Source: Nematostella vectensis
Taxonomy: Eukaryota; Cnidaria; Anthozoa; Actiniaria; Edwardsiidae
NCBI RefSeq assembly: GCF_932526225.1
Contig: NC_064034.1
Location: forward strand, 1,722,001-1,786,000
Length of the DNA: 64,000 bases
Direction: 5' to 3'
Shown here: positions 28,873 to 41,770 of the stretch, piece after piece
Position numbering within the stretch: position 1 is the stretch's first letter
How the letters are laid out: each line of letters opens with the position of its first letter
The notes under the pieces: generated by a model
Seen by the model: only the letters and a program-made list of their open reading frames with translations
Told to the model about the DNA's origin: nothing
The model's database searches: none
Translations under genes and position numbers: made by a program

Positions 28873-30850
28873 TATTGAGGGTGAATATGATCTTGATAAT
28901 AAAACCTGTGTTAAAACATTATAAATGGAATTTATTACCATAATGAACTGTGGCGAGGTCTGAGCTAAATGGAGGGAGCTTTAGGTCAAACCTGTTGTCA
29001 TAAGCTCTGGCCCCATCAGTATGTTATTTTGCATTCGATAGTGCTCTCAAAGCGTAACAAACAAAAGTTCGGGTTCCACTACACTGTAGGGATTGTTTAT
29101 TGCTTTTTGTATGCGTTCGTAGATGGATTTGTATCATGTATGGCAGATTGATCATAAACTTGCATAACTCAGTTGCCTAGACTGTGAAAAATTGATAAAA
29201 AGAAATCTATCAGGGAATATAGGTGTGGAAAAAATTGTTAACGGCGGCTGGGTGTATCATAACTCTTTAAAAAAAATCAAAAAGAATTCTGAGGTTCAAT
29301 ATGAAAGGTAAAACTCCTGCAAACCTACAAACCACAAAAGGCACAAATCCTTGTGCAAACAAATAAAGATTTTTAAATGCTTTGGAATTTAAAGGTTAAA
29401 AGAGCAAGCAAAACTCAAAATACCTAAAAGAAGGTTCAATTTATTTTCCTTCATGTTCAGAGCTTATCGTCAAAACCAGAGACCTAATTTTCTTTGTAAA
29501 TTGTTTTTGTGATTTAAATGAGTATTTCTAGACTAGGATGCTAGTTTTGAATGTTTCGAATTGCATCGCAAGTCGTGAGGCTTAGACGGCTCTGTAGTTA
29601 GCATAGCGACGCTCACTGACCTCTCGCGATCATCCCGTCGATGAGAGAATTTTTAAATAAATCCTAATAAAACAACAATACCCTTACCTTAAAATGCCCC
29701 CAATCTATTAAAGCCAATACTACAATAATATTTTAGTACATATTATGTTCAGAGGGTGATTCGAGTTGCTATCTATTTTACGTGTCTTACAACAAATCCA
29801 TTTGTAATTTGTCAACACTGAAAGAGAGCCGAGTGGCTTGGGAGGCTTGATAGCCAGAGAGAGCAAGAGAAACCATCCAGCACGTTTTTATGTTGTTTGC
29901 TGGTGTAGTCCTTTGGGTATCCGTTATGGGGTAAAACATTCGGAGAAATTTGTAAAAAAGTTCGAGGAGATTCCCGACATCCTCGACAGTCCAGACGCGG
30001 CACTTCTCGTGGTGAGCGATGTCATAACAGACAAGAACAACAACATGAGTGATCTGAACACTTTAAACTCACCTGGTCTCTCCAATAGTTGATAAGAAAT
30101 TCTCAATTTACGCACGGGAATGTATGCAAGGGAATGTACGCACGGGAATGTTCGCGCGGGTAGTGGGAAATGCGCACAAACAGCACTCAGGGCTTGGTGC
30201 CGAAGCCATCCACAGGAACCCCGTCTTCTGAAGTTCCAAAACTCCCGATTTTCAGGGTGGCGCTAAAGATTAAGCGGTAGAGAAATCTCGTGCAGAATGA
30301 TAAGCCAAACAGCGTGCATTAAGCCTCTCCAATTTTCTTGGACCTAATTATGCATTGGCTTTCATTCCCAGTTGATGTATCCGTTTCCAAATTCGTTTTC
30401 AATGCGCAAAATGTGCGCTTTTTTATTCTTCTTTTTAAGTAATGGTTCGTGTAAGAACTACGGTACCCTGCGGCAACGCATGCGCAGAAGTAGCTATAAA
30501 ACTTCAGTAAAATCCTGCCCTCTGATTGGCTAAAATACATCTTCGGGTGTTTTCCGTATCTTATCCATTGATTGACAAACATTTAAATTAAGAATAAAAC
30601 AAAGGTTGCATTGTTACAACTTATCCCCGAGTTTTGTCCGAATCGTATGTTCGGAAGTTAGATTTCCGACCTAGCGCTCACGTCGCCATTTTGAATTCTA
30701 CATGCTTCCTCGTCGATATATTAAGACAAGTCTCTCGCTATTCATTATCTCTTCGAAAATAGTTTGAAAATCTATTGTATATACTTTAAAGAAACGCTTC
30801 TGAGTTCTGTTTGCTTGCAAACTTTGTCCGAGAAGTTAGAAAAGCTTGTC
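28873..30850. other. Intergenic, 5' flanks of TRPA and of the 30.9-kb gene
   Basis: Divergent promoters of the two genes should lie here. No TATA element or convincing exon was recognised. The sequence is AT-rich with no obvious tandem repeat apart from a short AATGTACGCACGGG duplication near 30,115-30,155. Confidence 0.5.
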
Positions 30851-31941
30851 ATGGTGTTCAAAAGGCAGGCATGTTGCTGCCCAAACCACGAGGCTTGGTG
30901 TGGCAGTAAGCCTTCAGATGTGGAACAGAGGTCCCTGAGAAAGGCGAACAGAGTAGAGAAAGTTTTCTTGGAGCTAGATGACAAAGGCAAAAAGGGCTTG
31001 TCTAGAAGCATTTGTATGTACTGTCGACAGCGAGTCGATTTGGAGCTTGGAAACAAACGCATGAAAACTTCACACGAGGTAAAAAAAATGATCTTTCTCA
31101 AAGTCAATGTTCTGTCGCTTGCCGTATAGATTCTGCTGTTTCTGTACTGTCTTGACCAGTCTTGATCCTCCTTTTCAATTTGTTATTTATTTCGAAAATC
31201 AAAATTGCAGAGCTGTAGAGATGAAACTGCCTCAAGTTCCAGCGTGTTTTTCCAACCGGAAACCTCTGAGACCAGCGCCGCCGCTGAAGCCGCGTTAGAA
31301 CCATTCCAGGTAAAATTTTCATAGGTCAATAAGTACTTGAGAGACAAATAATTGGTTCAGAAGGGAACGAAATATTTTACTCGTTCTATTTTACTAAAAG
31401 AGTTTTATTACGGGAAGTTGTCATTTGAGTTTACGATGTGAATATGTAAATATAAGTTATGTGAGCCTGATTTATAAGCTGGGTGAAATGTAAATACCAA
31501 CAAGCCCGAATGTATTCCTTGAATGTAGCGAAACATCCTGGGGTTTGACACCCTGAAATTGAGGTACCGCAAACTCCCGTCTAAGTGAAAGAATTGTAAG
31601 CAACAATGTCTTTCTTAATTTTCATTAGCTGACAGCCCTTGTAACACTGTTTTTAGTTCCTGACGTGTCTGCTTCTGAGGAAGTTGACTGTAGTTGCCTT
31701 GTATTTTTTATAAGTTCTGATATTCAAGAAATGAAGTTGAGAAGGAATCTTAAGTTTGTGTGTACTTTTTTTACAGGACATTGAGGAAACCTCTGCACTA
31801 GGGCAAATTTTGCCGTCATCAGTTGATGCTGTACGACTCATGAAAGCATCAACTAAACTAAGGGACATAGAACTAAAGGACATAAAACGATGCATTGAAG
31901 TAGAAGATACGGCGTTTGGTGAAGCGAAGATATTTTTTTAG
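30851..31941 (+). CDS. Three-exon gene, 163-aa protein with clustered cysteines
   Basis: Exons 30851-31078, 31211-31309 and 31777-31941 join in phase 0 at GAG/GTAAAA, GCAG/AGC, CAG/GTAAAA and ACAG/GAC borders into one open frame. The N-terminal exon is basic with two cysteine groups, ACCCPNHEAWC and ICMYCRQRVD, plausibly a zinc-binding module. The second exon is Ser/Ala/Glu-rich. The third is helical (SVDAVRLMKASTKLRDIELK) and ends in FGEAKIFF. I do not recognise the family. A possible further in-frame exon (31,984-32,095, with EPEELEFLRRNF) follows a CAG acceptor, so alternative 3' ends are possible. Intron positions and phase support a real gene; function is unknown. Confidence 0.6.
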
Positions 31942-33164
31942 AAAATTGTAAAATATAAATATCAGCAATAACCCGCAATTGTCAGTAAGAGCAGTGGAAT
32001 GCTTATGCGGATGCAAAAAGCTGAAAGAAATAGTGAATATAAATGCAGCCCGTCTGGAGCCAGAAGAATTAGAATTTCTTCGCAGAAATTTTCCGTGAGT
32101 CCTCATGGCCTACTATGTATCGAAGACGGAGACCCCGATTATAAGCTGGACACTCTCGAATTCATCAATGAGCTTATGGAACAAACCTTGCTTGCGGCTT
32201 GTTTTAAGAAAATATTGTGCGTTCTGTCTGTGTCGATAAAATAATAATTAGAGGACTGCTACTACTGTGAATTCCAGTAAACTTTATTGCTGTGGCTTGT
32301 ATGCGATAATAGTTGTATTGAGGATCGAATAAAGCAAAATTGGTAACTTTATTTAAATGCGTGAATCGTTTTAGTTGTCAATCTTAACATGAAAATCGTT
32401 GTCAAAAATCTTTGAAAGAAAAAGTGACTTTCTTTGGAAAGCTAAATTCTACCACACTAACAGGCTTTTGGAAATGTGAGACCGTATTTTCACACGTTTA
32501 GCCAGCGGAATGTTTGCTTTGGCAAGAGACAAAGCGCAAAATTGTAATAAGTGAAGTATAAAAAGTTATTAGCAGATATCCGAAAGGGATTTCTCCATGC
32601 TCCGAACATACGATTTTAACAAAAATGCACAGGTTGAAAGCTTTCTTACTTCGAACCTAAGCCCCCTAATAAATATGAGTGCAAGAGCACTTATTTCAGA
32701 GAAATGTGACTCCAAAGTTCAAATTTGGCGGGCAGAGCGTCTTGAACCAATAAGCATAGCAATATTAATTAGATTAGTTAAAAAGATAACGAACCCCTAT
32801 TGCCGCAGGACCTATCGATTCACCGTAGTTCTTACACGGAGCATTACTTAAATCATTATAAAAAAAAGTTAACTGAATAAATAACATCAATATATTAGTC
32901 TATCAGAACTACATTGGGGTTTTTTGTTTAAAATTTACGATAATATTCCATCAACGGCGTCGGCGACGAAGGTCAATAGAGCTGTCCATATTTGTAATAT
33001 ATCTGCAAGGCCGCAACAGCTCTTTTGTGATTTGGCATCGTCTTATATCGAACCAACGGGGACGGCATCCTTCCTTCCCTAAAATATAAAAATATGGTTG
33101 AGTTGTTGACTTGGTAATTCTATGCATATCAATCGATTTGCCACAGATCACACCGAGCGCACGG

Positions 33165-33440
33165 GTGAGGGGGGGGGGGGGGGGGAGGGTAAGGGAGGGA
33201 GGGAGTTTTCTGATAAAAATTTAACCACTTCCGAAAGAACAAAAAGGGATTTTTTATGCCTTTGCAGTATCTCCACAGGACGTTTATTGTCGGATTTGGC
33301 TAATACCGGAGTGATCTAGCTTATGATTTTTAGTTTTGTCTACAAATAGCACGTCTGAGAACCAAAAGTGGACTTTCGGCCGTTGTGGGGTTTCGTTCGC
33401 ACCCCCTGCATCCCCCCTGGGTACGGGCCTGGATTATGTG
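33165..33440. repeat. Dispersed repeat with poly-G tract, copy B
   Basis: Shares ordered blocks AGTATCTCCAC, GTCTACAAATAGCACGTCT and AAAGTGGACTTTCGG with 9,855-10,330, and likewise begins with a long G run. Confidence 0.6.
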
Positions 33441-35248
33441 TCGCTCGTTTATTCCGGAGAACGTGAAACAAGGGACACATAAAGCTCCGCGAAAAAGAGC
33501 AAAGCTAACCAAGGTAAGTGAAACCTAAAATCTGCGGACAATATGTATGTCTAAAAGAAAAAGAGCTGCAACTTGGTGTAACTCTTGATATCACGTAGCG
33601 TGTTTGGACAAAGCTGAACACGGGGATGACTTTAAAATTAACACTGATTAACACTTACATGGGGTTTAAGAAAACAGACGTTGTTATTGTTACTGAGTAC
33701 AACAAGCTATTGTAATTACACGCACTACACATGATCAATGCGTTTCTTGGCCAGTCGGTGAAAGCAGGGCCTCCGGGCTTACCCTTATCGGTGTCCTCTA
33801 CACAACGTCTTTATTAGTTTAATTGAATATGGTGATAACACGCAGCAAAATACGGGTTTTTTAATTACTTTTGGTGGCCCTAGCCCTTGATAGTAAAAAT
33901 GCTTTTATCTGATCAATTGCAAGTGTTACAAACAGTAAACATTCGCAAGTCAAGATGAATTAAAACAGCTTTCTTTTTTATACTAAAGCTTTCTTGTCTA
34001 TTGCCAAAACATGGTGCTCTGAAGTAACATTGTTAACTTGTAAGTTTCAAACTTCGAAGAACCACGAGAGAGACTCTCAGCTTATAAGGTCTTTCTCTAT
34101 TTAATCCCCAAATTACAACTGCTGGGAATATCTGAAGACCTCTAATTTTAATCAACGGATGCAATTAACGCAGTAAATAAGAATTCATCGGAGTTTTTAT
34201 CGTATATTGTTTGCTAAAGTTTCTTGTTCCTAAACAAAGGAGCTAATATGGTTAGCAAAAGTAGTACTTCGCCTATCAATTCAAGAAAAGCACTTGAGCA
34301 CACGACGTCCTAAAAATGTTGCTTGGGGCTTTTAAAGAAACAGTCTTTATTTGACGAACAGCTAGAGACCACTCTTAATAAAACAGAAAAAAATTAAATA
34401 AGTAAAGAAGCCGATCTATGTATGCGAAAAAGCATTTTATAATCATACTCTACACAACACCAAACGGCAAGGCTTTTGGGGACCCTGTCGCCCCTCCTTA
34501 ACCTGTGTTGTTTGCCGCCACTGATTGATATTTATTTTGCTACGCTCCGTTCTGACCGACATTCAATATTCCTAGATAGCAAAGAAAAGGACTTGATAAA
34601 ACGATAACAGCTTGACCACATAATTCATAGTTGTTAGAAATATGTTGAAACAGGGCACACAGGATCCATAGTCCAATGTTACTCGAATGTGTTATAAATC
34701 TCCAATGTTACTCGAATGTGTTATGAATCTCTCTTTTTCAAAGCTACTTCCTCTTTGGATTTTGCATTGTTAGATGAAGACACATAGATCATATTTTTAA
34801 AATCGTGTTCAATTTGAGCTAATAACGGTAGTGGCTGTCCGGAGGCTCTTTGAATTGTTTGTGTACATTTGAATTGAGCGGAAAATCGGATCTAGATGTC
34901 AAAATAAGATAAACAAGAATCACAGAACTTGTGGAAGCCATTGGATCTGCTTCCACCTGGAACGTGCAAATCGACAGGTGGCCAGGCTTGGTTTAAATTC
35001 AATTTAACGTAATTTGGATTGTCTAATTGCCGTTATAATTTAATTCTATCGTCTCCAATGTGTGCTCTGTACTCTCAAGCAGAACGTTTGGCTATCAGAT
35101 GGTGGCATTTACCATAACTCATTAAAGGCATGTATATTAAAATACTCTTGGAAAATCTAAATGTTGAAAATAATTTTGCTACAAACACACATACCTCACA
35201 AAAAATAATAATTAACGATCTCGTTGTGCACTTTATCCTTATCAACGA

Positions 35249-35405
35249 GGTTATACAAAACGCATATAGTTCACACGTTCAGCGTTAGGTTATACAAAAC
35301 GCATATAGTTCACACGTTCAGCGTTAGGTTATACAAAACGCATATAGTTCACACGTTCAGCGTTAGGTTATACAAAACGCATATAGTTCACACGTTCAGC
35401 GTTAG
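35249..35405. repeat. 39-bp tandem repeat, four copies
   Basis: GGTTATACAAAACGCATATA plus GTTCACACGTTCAGCGTTA repeated four times with almost no change. It is the likely source of a spurious 13-residue peptide repeat. Confidence 0.9.
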
Positions 35406-35640
35406 GTGTCGGAGCTGTGTTGATTTTTATTCGCAGAATTAAAATTAATGAAACATGTTTGCTCTCTGCGTGCTATTGATTGTCTATATCGTTTGTCATG
35501 TATAACGCGCAAAGGACATACTCTCTACCGTGCATCTATTTATCGAGCCGCCAATGTCTTTGGTACTACCTCTGTAAACACTTGGGGAATAGTTGGGTTG
35601 GCGTTCTTTAGAAGTGGGCGTCACAAACCTGTTAGCCTCG

Positions 35641-37481
35641 ATGAAAGAATACAAATGTGACAGCACTGAGATTCAGTGTGCATTCCAAGATTCCCACTCT
35701 GAGACGCCGACCGTTACGAGGGCTGAAGCTCCCCCAGGCCAAACAGTCAAACCTCACGAAAAGAGCAAAAGCCAAGCTATCGATCAAGACATGGCAAACA
35801 ACAAGGTTAGCGCCGAAAACCTCGTCCCTGAACCTGGATTTCTTCAGGAGCGGAGGGGTAAAAGAATTTGGCAGATTATTAGCATGGTTATTTTGGTCTT
35901 TGCTGTTGTTATGCTTGCTTTATTCATTTGGCAGTTGTCAAAACAGTCCGCCAAGAGCCCAGTATCGGAGAGAACCCAAGGCAATGATGACAGCGTTTGG
36001 CCTGCCATTAAGAAGTGTCCAATTCTCCCACCACTAGTATCGCTACCCCGAGACCTACCGAAAGATTTGAATCTTGAGACTTGTAAGAATTGAAGACTAC
36101 TTTGAGACTTGTAAGAATTGAAGACTACTTGAAAAAGCTTGTGAATCCGCAGAGTCAGCTCCCTGCAATCTCTGCAACTATTTACTACAAAGACAAGGTT
36201 CTATGGAGTGGACACTACGGGACAAAAATTGCGGAAAATAAAACCCCTCCGAATGATGATACTCGGTACCGGATCGGTAGCATAACCAAAGTTTTTCCCG
36301 TGATAATGTTATATAAAATGTACCAAGATGGATTGATCGATTCATTAGACGACCCACTGAGTAAATATGCCCCCGATTTCCATATGAATAACCCATTCAC
36401 GGAAGAGAATATAACTTTACGACAAATAGCTAACCAGTTATCCGGGCTCCCTCGCGAGGCCCCCTGCGGCGCGTGCTTAAATGAAACGACTTCCAGTGAG
36501 CAGCTCGCCCTGCTTCGTAACCGAAGCCTTGTGGTTGAGCCAGGGACAGTGCCGTCCTACAGCAACCTCGGATATGCTCTGCTAGGAAGGTTGCTGACGG
36601 AGATGCCAAAAGTAAACATGACCTTCGAGGATTGGACTCGGAACAAAATTTTAATCCCTCTGGGATTAAACAACACGGGGTTCCGCATCGACAAAGAGGT
36701 TGAGCAGGATATGGCGCCTTCTTACAACTCCTTGGGGAATCGCGTGCCCTTCATGGACATTAAATGGCTAGCCCCTGCTGGACAAATGTACTCGAGCCCG
36801 CGGGATATGGCTTTGTTCGGGATGTATCTGAACGCAGCAAAGAAACAATCAGTTCTGCAAACGAAGTACTGGAGGGAGATCTTATCACCGTCGGACATAG
36901 CGCCTGATGGGCAGACTTTGTGGGGAAGTCCGTGGGAGATGATCTTTCATGAGAATTTCCTCGTCCGAGGCAAGGGGGGTGCAATTGACGGCTATTCGGC
37001 TATGGTGAGCGTTGTCCCTGAGATCCAGCTCGGCTTTAATGTATTCATTAATGCTGCATACCATTTCAAGGAAGGCACCCTCATCGCTAATACTATTTTG
37101 GATTATGTATACAGAGAATTTTTACCCGTGTTTAACAGAACATTATTCGAAGTAGGCGGCAGGTTAAAGTTCAATAACGCAACGATGTATATCGGTACTT
37201 ACAACATTACAAAGACAAGCGAACTTACTGGAGAAATTGAATCAAAGTACCAAGCGACAATCGACGATCACAACTACACCTTACTCTATACTGAAAATAA
37301 CAAGAAAACATTCTTATATGACACTGAAGTCCCTTTACTTCTAAGAGCAGCTAAAGATACAAGCAGCTGTCTAGAATCACAACTCGGCAATCGTGCTCAG
37401 TTTTATTTTTCGCCCGCTGTTGAAGGTGTGTCTCCCGGATTGTTAGTGCCGGGATGGGGCATCACTGGGGTACGGGTGTAG
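35641..37481 (+). CDS. Membrane-anchored serine beta-lactamase-like protein (LACTB/LACTBL1 type), frame broken near 36,090
   Basis: Two overlapping frames make one gene. Frame one (35,641-36,093) codes for a cytosolic Ser/Thr/Pro-rich tail and one membrane helix (IWQIISMVILVFAVVMLALF, about residues 76-95), a type II topology. Frame two (to 37,481) codes for the class C beta-lactamase/penicillin-binding-protein fold: S-x-x-K at SITK, Y-S-N (PSYSNLGYALLGRL), and VRGKGGAIDGY in the place of the third K-x-G-type motif. Animal members are peptidase-like or scaffolding proteins, not antibiotic resistance genes. The frames are separated by a 28-bp direct duplication (36,074 and 36,102) containing GTAAGAATTG, so either the gene is frameshifted or a very short intron is removed there. 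The C-terminus runs into a G-rich minisatellite. Confidence 0.75.
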
Positions 37482-37715
37482 GAGGTAGTCTCCCGGGGTT
37501 TCCTTGCCTGGATGGGGGATCAGGGGGGAACGGGTGTAGATGGTGGGTCTTCCGGGTTTTCAGTGCCGGGGTGGAGCATTGCTGGGGTACGGGTGTAGGG
37601 GGTAGTCTCCCGGGTTTTCCTTGACGGGATGGGGGATCAGATAAGTACGAGTGTAGGAGGTAGACTACTGGGTTTTCAGTGCCGGGGTGGGGGATCAGGG
37701 GGGTATGGGTGTAGA
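37425..37715. repeat. Degenerate G-rich minisatellite overlapping the lactamase-like 3' end
   Basis: AGTGCCGGGATGGGGCATCA and GGGGTACGGGTGTAGG-type units of roughly 80 bases recur about three to four times. The first unit encodes the last residues of the gene. Confidence 0.7.
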
Positions 37716-37731
37716 TCTTGATCTCCAGCAC

Positions 37732-39589
37732 CTTTTGGAGCGGATAGTAGAAATGGGCATGGAACTGTGTATGTATACAGGTAACGGGAAAAGGTTGGCT
37801 GACAGGAAGTAATAGGGCGGAGAGAATACGTAGTTGGGTAAATTATGCGCTGGCTTATCGAGCACGTGTCAGGGCATGGTAAAGGGTGTACAGCATTGAT
37901 TTATATCAGTTATCACGTCAAAATCTTCAATTATTACGCCGTTATAGATTAGAGATATCGTATTCACATAAAATATACTATCTAATCATCAGTGATTTGC
38001 GTGGTCTACTATTTCCGGTGTAAGCGCGACCCCCTCTTGGCCGTCAAAAAGTGGGTCATGTCTTATTGGGGATATTCTCAAATACTATCCTATTTTCATA
38101 GTATACCTACTGCGCACTACATCCCCCCCCCTACCCCTCTCGGTACACCCATGGTCCTTTTTGCACGAAGCATATAAGCGAGCCCCAGCAATATTTACTA
38201 ACAACTATATTTTGGACATTCACTTCCTAAAATGACGAGCTATGCAAAGCAAGCAACCTTAAAATATACATAAAGTAAAAATAAATACCTCCCCAGGAGA
38301 CTCAACAATGTACTCGCAAAAGACGCAACAACCAAATACGAATAATATTTGAGATTTACAAGATTTTATTTTATTAGTAGAATGAACGCCTAATTCTAAC
38401 TCCACATGTCTACTTCAAACCAAGAATCGCAAACCGCAAAAGCGCACAGGAAAACGCACAGAAACCGCTTAGAAAAACTTAAAAAACCGTCAAAACAAGT
38501 AAACAACCGTAAACCGCGCAGTCTATAAAAAACGCAATACCGCGGACAAGAATCGTGCAGTTTTTCAAAATAAGGAATATATTAGTTTCCTTATATGGAA
38601 GTGACCGCGTTTGGCAAAAACGACAATTTTTGGCTGAATTTTCTTGATACGGAAAAACTGCGCCAGATTTAAGTCTTTCATTACTATAACGTCCTGAGAC
38701 GCCCGTAAAATATAGCCCAACTTCAAAACGTCAGAAATGCAAACTGAACATCACCAGACCCGGATACTCATGGATTCATCCAAGGCATAGACGACCTTCA
38801 AAAGCAGATCCAAGCAATGTGATAGAATTGACTCCATTTCAAAATATTAACCTTGATTTCTGACCAATTCGTAAACGAATGCTTAAACTCAGAAACATTT
38901 CATGCCAAAAAAGACACGAAATTCCGAACTACAAATAAAGACAAGCAAACACAGATCAAGTCACAAATAGATACCTTTATTGCGCTCAGTCAGGTCCAAT
39001 TTTACAGCCATCAGCCACAATAATCAATGCTAAAACCTCCATTAGAAGCGAGTCTACATGTTTCGGCTAAAATGCATGCCTGCACTGCATCATGGGAGTC
39101 TTAGAAACGCCTTTACAGAGAGGCGGGCAACCCCCCCCCCCTCCCCCCATAATTATACCTGTTTTTTGCCCCAAAGCCAAACAAAACATTTCCAGGTCCA
39201 AGGAACCCAGGAAAAGCCTGAAAACAATTTTTGAATAAGTTTGGGTAGCAAAGATGTGCCACATTGGAGAGTATGAGGCCATTTACTAGAAAATTCTCAC
39301 TCGGTGAAACCCAAACAAGGAATTATTTATCCCATCGAATCAACCTCAGCGTGCAAACATCCATAAGCACAGCATTAATTATACACAAATAGACTTCATT
39401 ATCTATTAACTATAGATAGACTTTCTGTCCTAAGGCATTCTCCAGTTGTGAAAAGCTGTAATTTTTAAGCAAATTAAAAGTAAAACTGTGGTATGGTAAG
39501 CAACAATGTCGTCGCTAGATTGAAAAGACACCGCAGTGCATTGTTGGAAACTTCAAGGCGTACCGTCTTGGGTCAGCGGTAGTAACTTT
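37732..39589. other. Intergenic, nothing recognised
   Basis: AT-rich. No exon, tandem array or RNA gene recognised. A C-run lies near 39,130. Confidence 0.5.
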
Positions 39590-40135
39590 TTTGGTAGTGT
39601 TGGACTTGAAACTGGAAAGCAATTTCCAGTTCTTTTGCTTAATAAACTAGTGGAGGATGGGCATATATTGGCCCCCCTCAAATCCAAGACCAAATATCGT
39701 GAACCCCCTAGACCGGGCGCCCAAAAATTTGCACCACCCCTAAAGCACCTTCCATGTTAAAGTGGGAAACCTTGCGTGACATGATGCTGGTGGATTATGT
39801 GACACGGGATTATCATTGCATGTGGGGGTATGTTTGGGAGATGCGTTTTGTTGATGGTCTGGTAGTGAGAGGAAAAGGTGGTAATTTAGATACATATGCC
39901 ACACACTTTGCTGTTGTACCGGAACTACAACTAGGTGTCAACATTTTATTCAACATGGACATAGCATTTACCACTCAGCAATTAACATCTTCCTCTCAGA
40001 CTATGTGCACAAAAATCTTATTTCTCCTCTCACTGAAGCCTTGTTGATCTTCAAAAGAAAGCCAAGTTTCCTATTGATCCTACACCCTTCCTAGGAACCT
40101 ATAATGTCACTCAACATATTAGCCATATGGGTAAT
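39590..40135 (+). pseudogene. Decayed beta-lactamase-like paralogue
   Basis: Three fragments match the 35.6-37.5 kb gene in order. Around 39,590-39,660 a stretch reads QFPVLLLNKLVEDGHI, the region after S-x-x-K, with the S-x-x-K itself altered. At 39,795-39,990 LVVRGKGGNLDTYATHFAVV and VPELQLGVNILFNMD match the third-motif region. After a frame change, about 40,060-40,115 reads PFLGTYNVT, matching IGTYNIT. The central part with Y-S-N is missing. It is in the same orientation 2 kb downstream, so it is probably an old tandem duplicate. It could instead be exons of a gene with introns, but the altered catalytic motif and frame change favour decay. Confidence 0.65.
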
Positions 40136-41721
40136 ACTCAACATATTAGAAGACAAAGACAAACTCCATCAAAAACCAACCCAGCAGCTGGCCTGACTCG
40201 ACTTATGCTGGCCACCCGCTGATGCTCCAGGCGCACGTGACAACGATGGGGGGAGGGGTGCGTTTGCTTCAACACGCAGCATCACGTGATGCGATCATGG
40301 TGTTTTCCCCACCAGGAAAGGATGGTAGGTCATTCAAGTTCACAGTAAAAGCTTCAATGACTGAAGGATATAGAATAGCCTAAAATGTACTCAAAATTTT
40401 GTTCATAATGTTTGTATTTATGTACGGTCTTGATGAAAGGTGCTTATACACCTATTTCAAATAAGGTTGCACTCTGTGTATCGTAACCCGCAGTACTTCA
40501 TGGGTACAAAGTAAATAAGCAAATAACATTCACATAGCCTTCAGATAGAAGGATTCAGCCGTTTATACGCTACCCATGAACCACCGCGGGTTACGACACA
40601 CAGATTCTCGAGTGCAACCTTATTTGAAATAGGTTTATATGATCAGTGGTTAATAGAAAAGAATTTTATGACAGGATTATTGGACCGGACACTGTTACGA
40701 ATTTGGTGTATCATATGTAGCATAGTCTAATCCAATGTAATAATTTATTTTTTATCGATCGAAAAGCTGATCTATATACTTATAATATCATCGATAAGTG
40801 ATTATTAGAGAATGATAAGAGAGAAATGTGAAAAAGAGAAATCCAGGACCCTCATGCACACTTGGAATGTACTGATACCATTATGACTATTCACAATGAA
40901 ACCCAATAGACATACACAAAATTAAAAATATATTAGTAAAAAAAAATATTGGCCAAAATGATTATTAGATTAAATGTGATAATATAATAAATTATATTAT
41001 CTAAATAATTTAGATCCCTGATCCCAAAAATAAAGCTGATTTTTGATCCCATATACCTCGTAACTACCCTGAGATAAACGTTTTCTGCGTATCAGAAGAG
41101 CGCTGTTTAAGAAGGGTGTGTAGAGAGGAGGGGGACTCACTGAGAAATACCCGCGGCTTGAAAGGTGACTAGAGAAGACCGGCTCAAAACAGTCATTTTT
41201 TCAACTTACTTGCATAATGGATAGTGTATGATGGGAAATTTAATAGGCATTTAAATAAGTAAAAAAAAGGATATATGCTTAATGTATTGTTATAATTGTG
41301 AACATTAAAACTCAAACAAAATAGCTGACGCCATAAATTGGACCTTCAATGAAGGAGTTATACGCTGCAAACAGCCCTTACAATTTTTATCAAACGTTGT
41401 ATTTACCTTCCTGTATTTGTCTTTAAGGTTGCCCGATAAAAAGAGTTATTTCAATATAGAAAACCTTTTAATTTTAGACAAATACCTTTTGTTACCATTT
41501 CACAACAAGGGCAAATGCAAGAACTGCTGTGTACATAAGTGAACATTCATCCGAAAGAACACGCGAAACACGTATTCGGACGTATAATGGCCTCCTTTGT
41601 GTGATAGTCAATACCAGTTTACTTATGACATGTTTTGTAAAAAGGTCTTTATTGCAAGAGGACTTATTTCAGAGTTATCTGCAAGCTGATCACAGTCGTG
41701 AAACCTTTGGCTGGAGAAAAG
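40136..41721. other. Intergenic, AT-rich, with one foldback element
   Basis: Only the foldback repeat at 40,450-40,635 is recognised. Confidence 0.5.
40450..40635. repeat. Foldback (MITE-like) element
   Basis: ACCTATTTCAAATAAGGTTG near the left end reappears inverted at the right end. The arms continue with CTCTGTGT.TCGTAACCCGC against GCGGGTTACGACACACAG. Confidence 0.75.
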
Positions 41722-41770
41722 ATGGTATTACTAACGCTGTCCGCGCTATGCTTCCTAAGTAGTGTGTCAG
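41722..41770 (+). CDS. Possible orphan signal-peptide exon
   Basis: ATG opens MVLLTLSALCFLSSVSG, a typical signal peptide, followed directly by CAG/GTAATG, a usable donor. No downstream exon was found before the G/T-rich block begins at about 41,896. This may be the first exon of a gene whose rest was displaced by the repeat block, or chance. Confidence 0.3.

Larger units (their letters stand above)
31942..35640. other. Intergenic with two repeat elements
   Basis: Contains the poly-G dispersed repeat copy B (33,165-33,440) and the 39-bp tandem repeat (35,249-35,405). Otherwise AT-rich with no supported exon. Confidence 0.55.

Noticed and set aside
29838-30092. 84-aa plus-strand frame
   Set aside because: Does not begin with ATG, no recognisable domain, no splice partners.
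35224-35442. Thirteen-residue peptide repeat frame
   Set aside because: Product of the 39-bp tandem repeat; no gene evidence.
36090-37481. Bacterial beta-lactamase acquired by recent transfer or contamination
   Set aside because: The S-x-x-K/Y-S-N fold is fused to a type II membrane anchor and matches the animal LACTB-like family. Base composition is like its neighbours.
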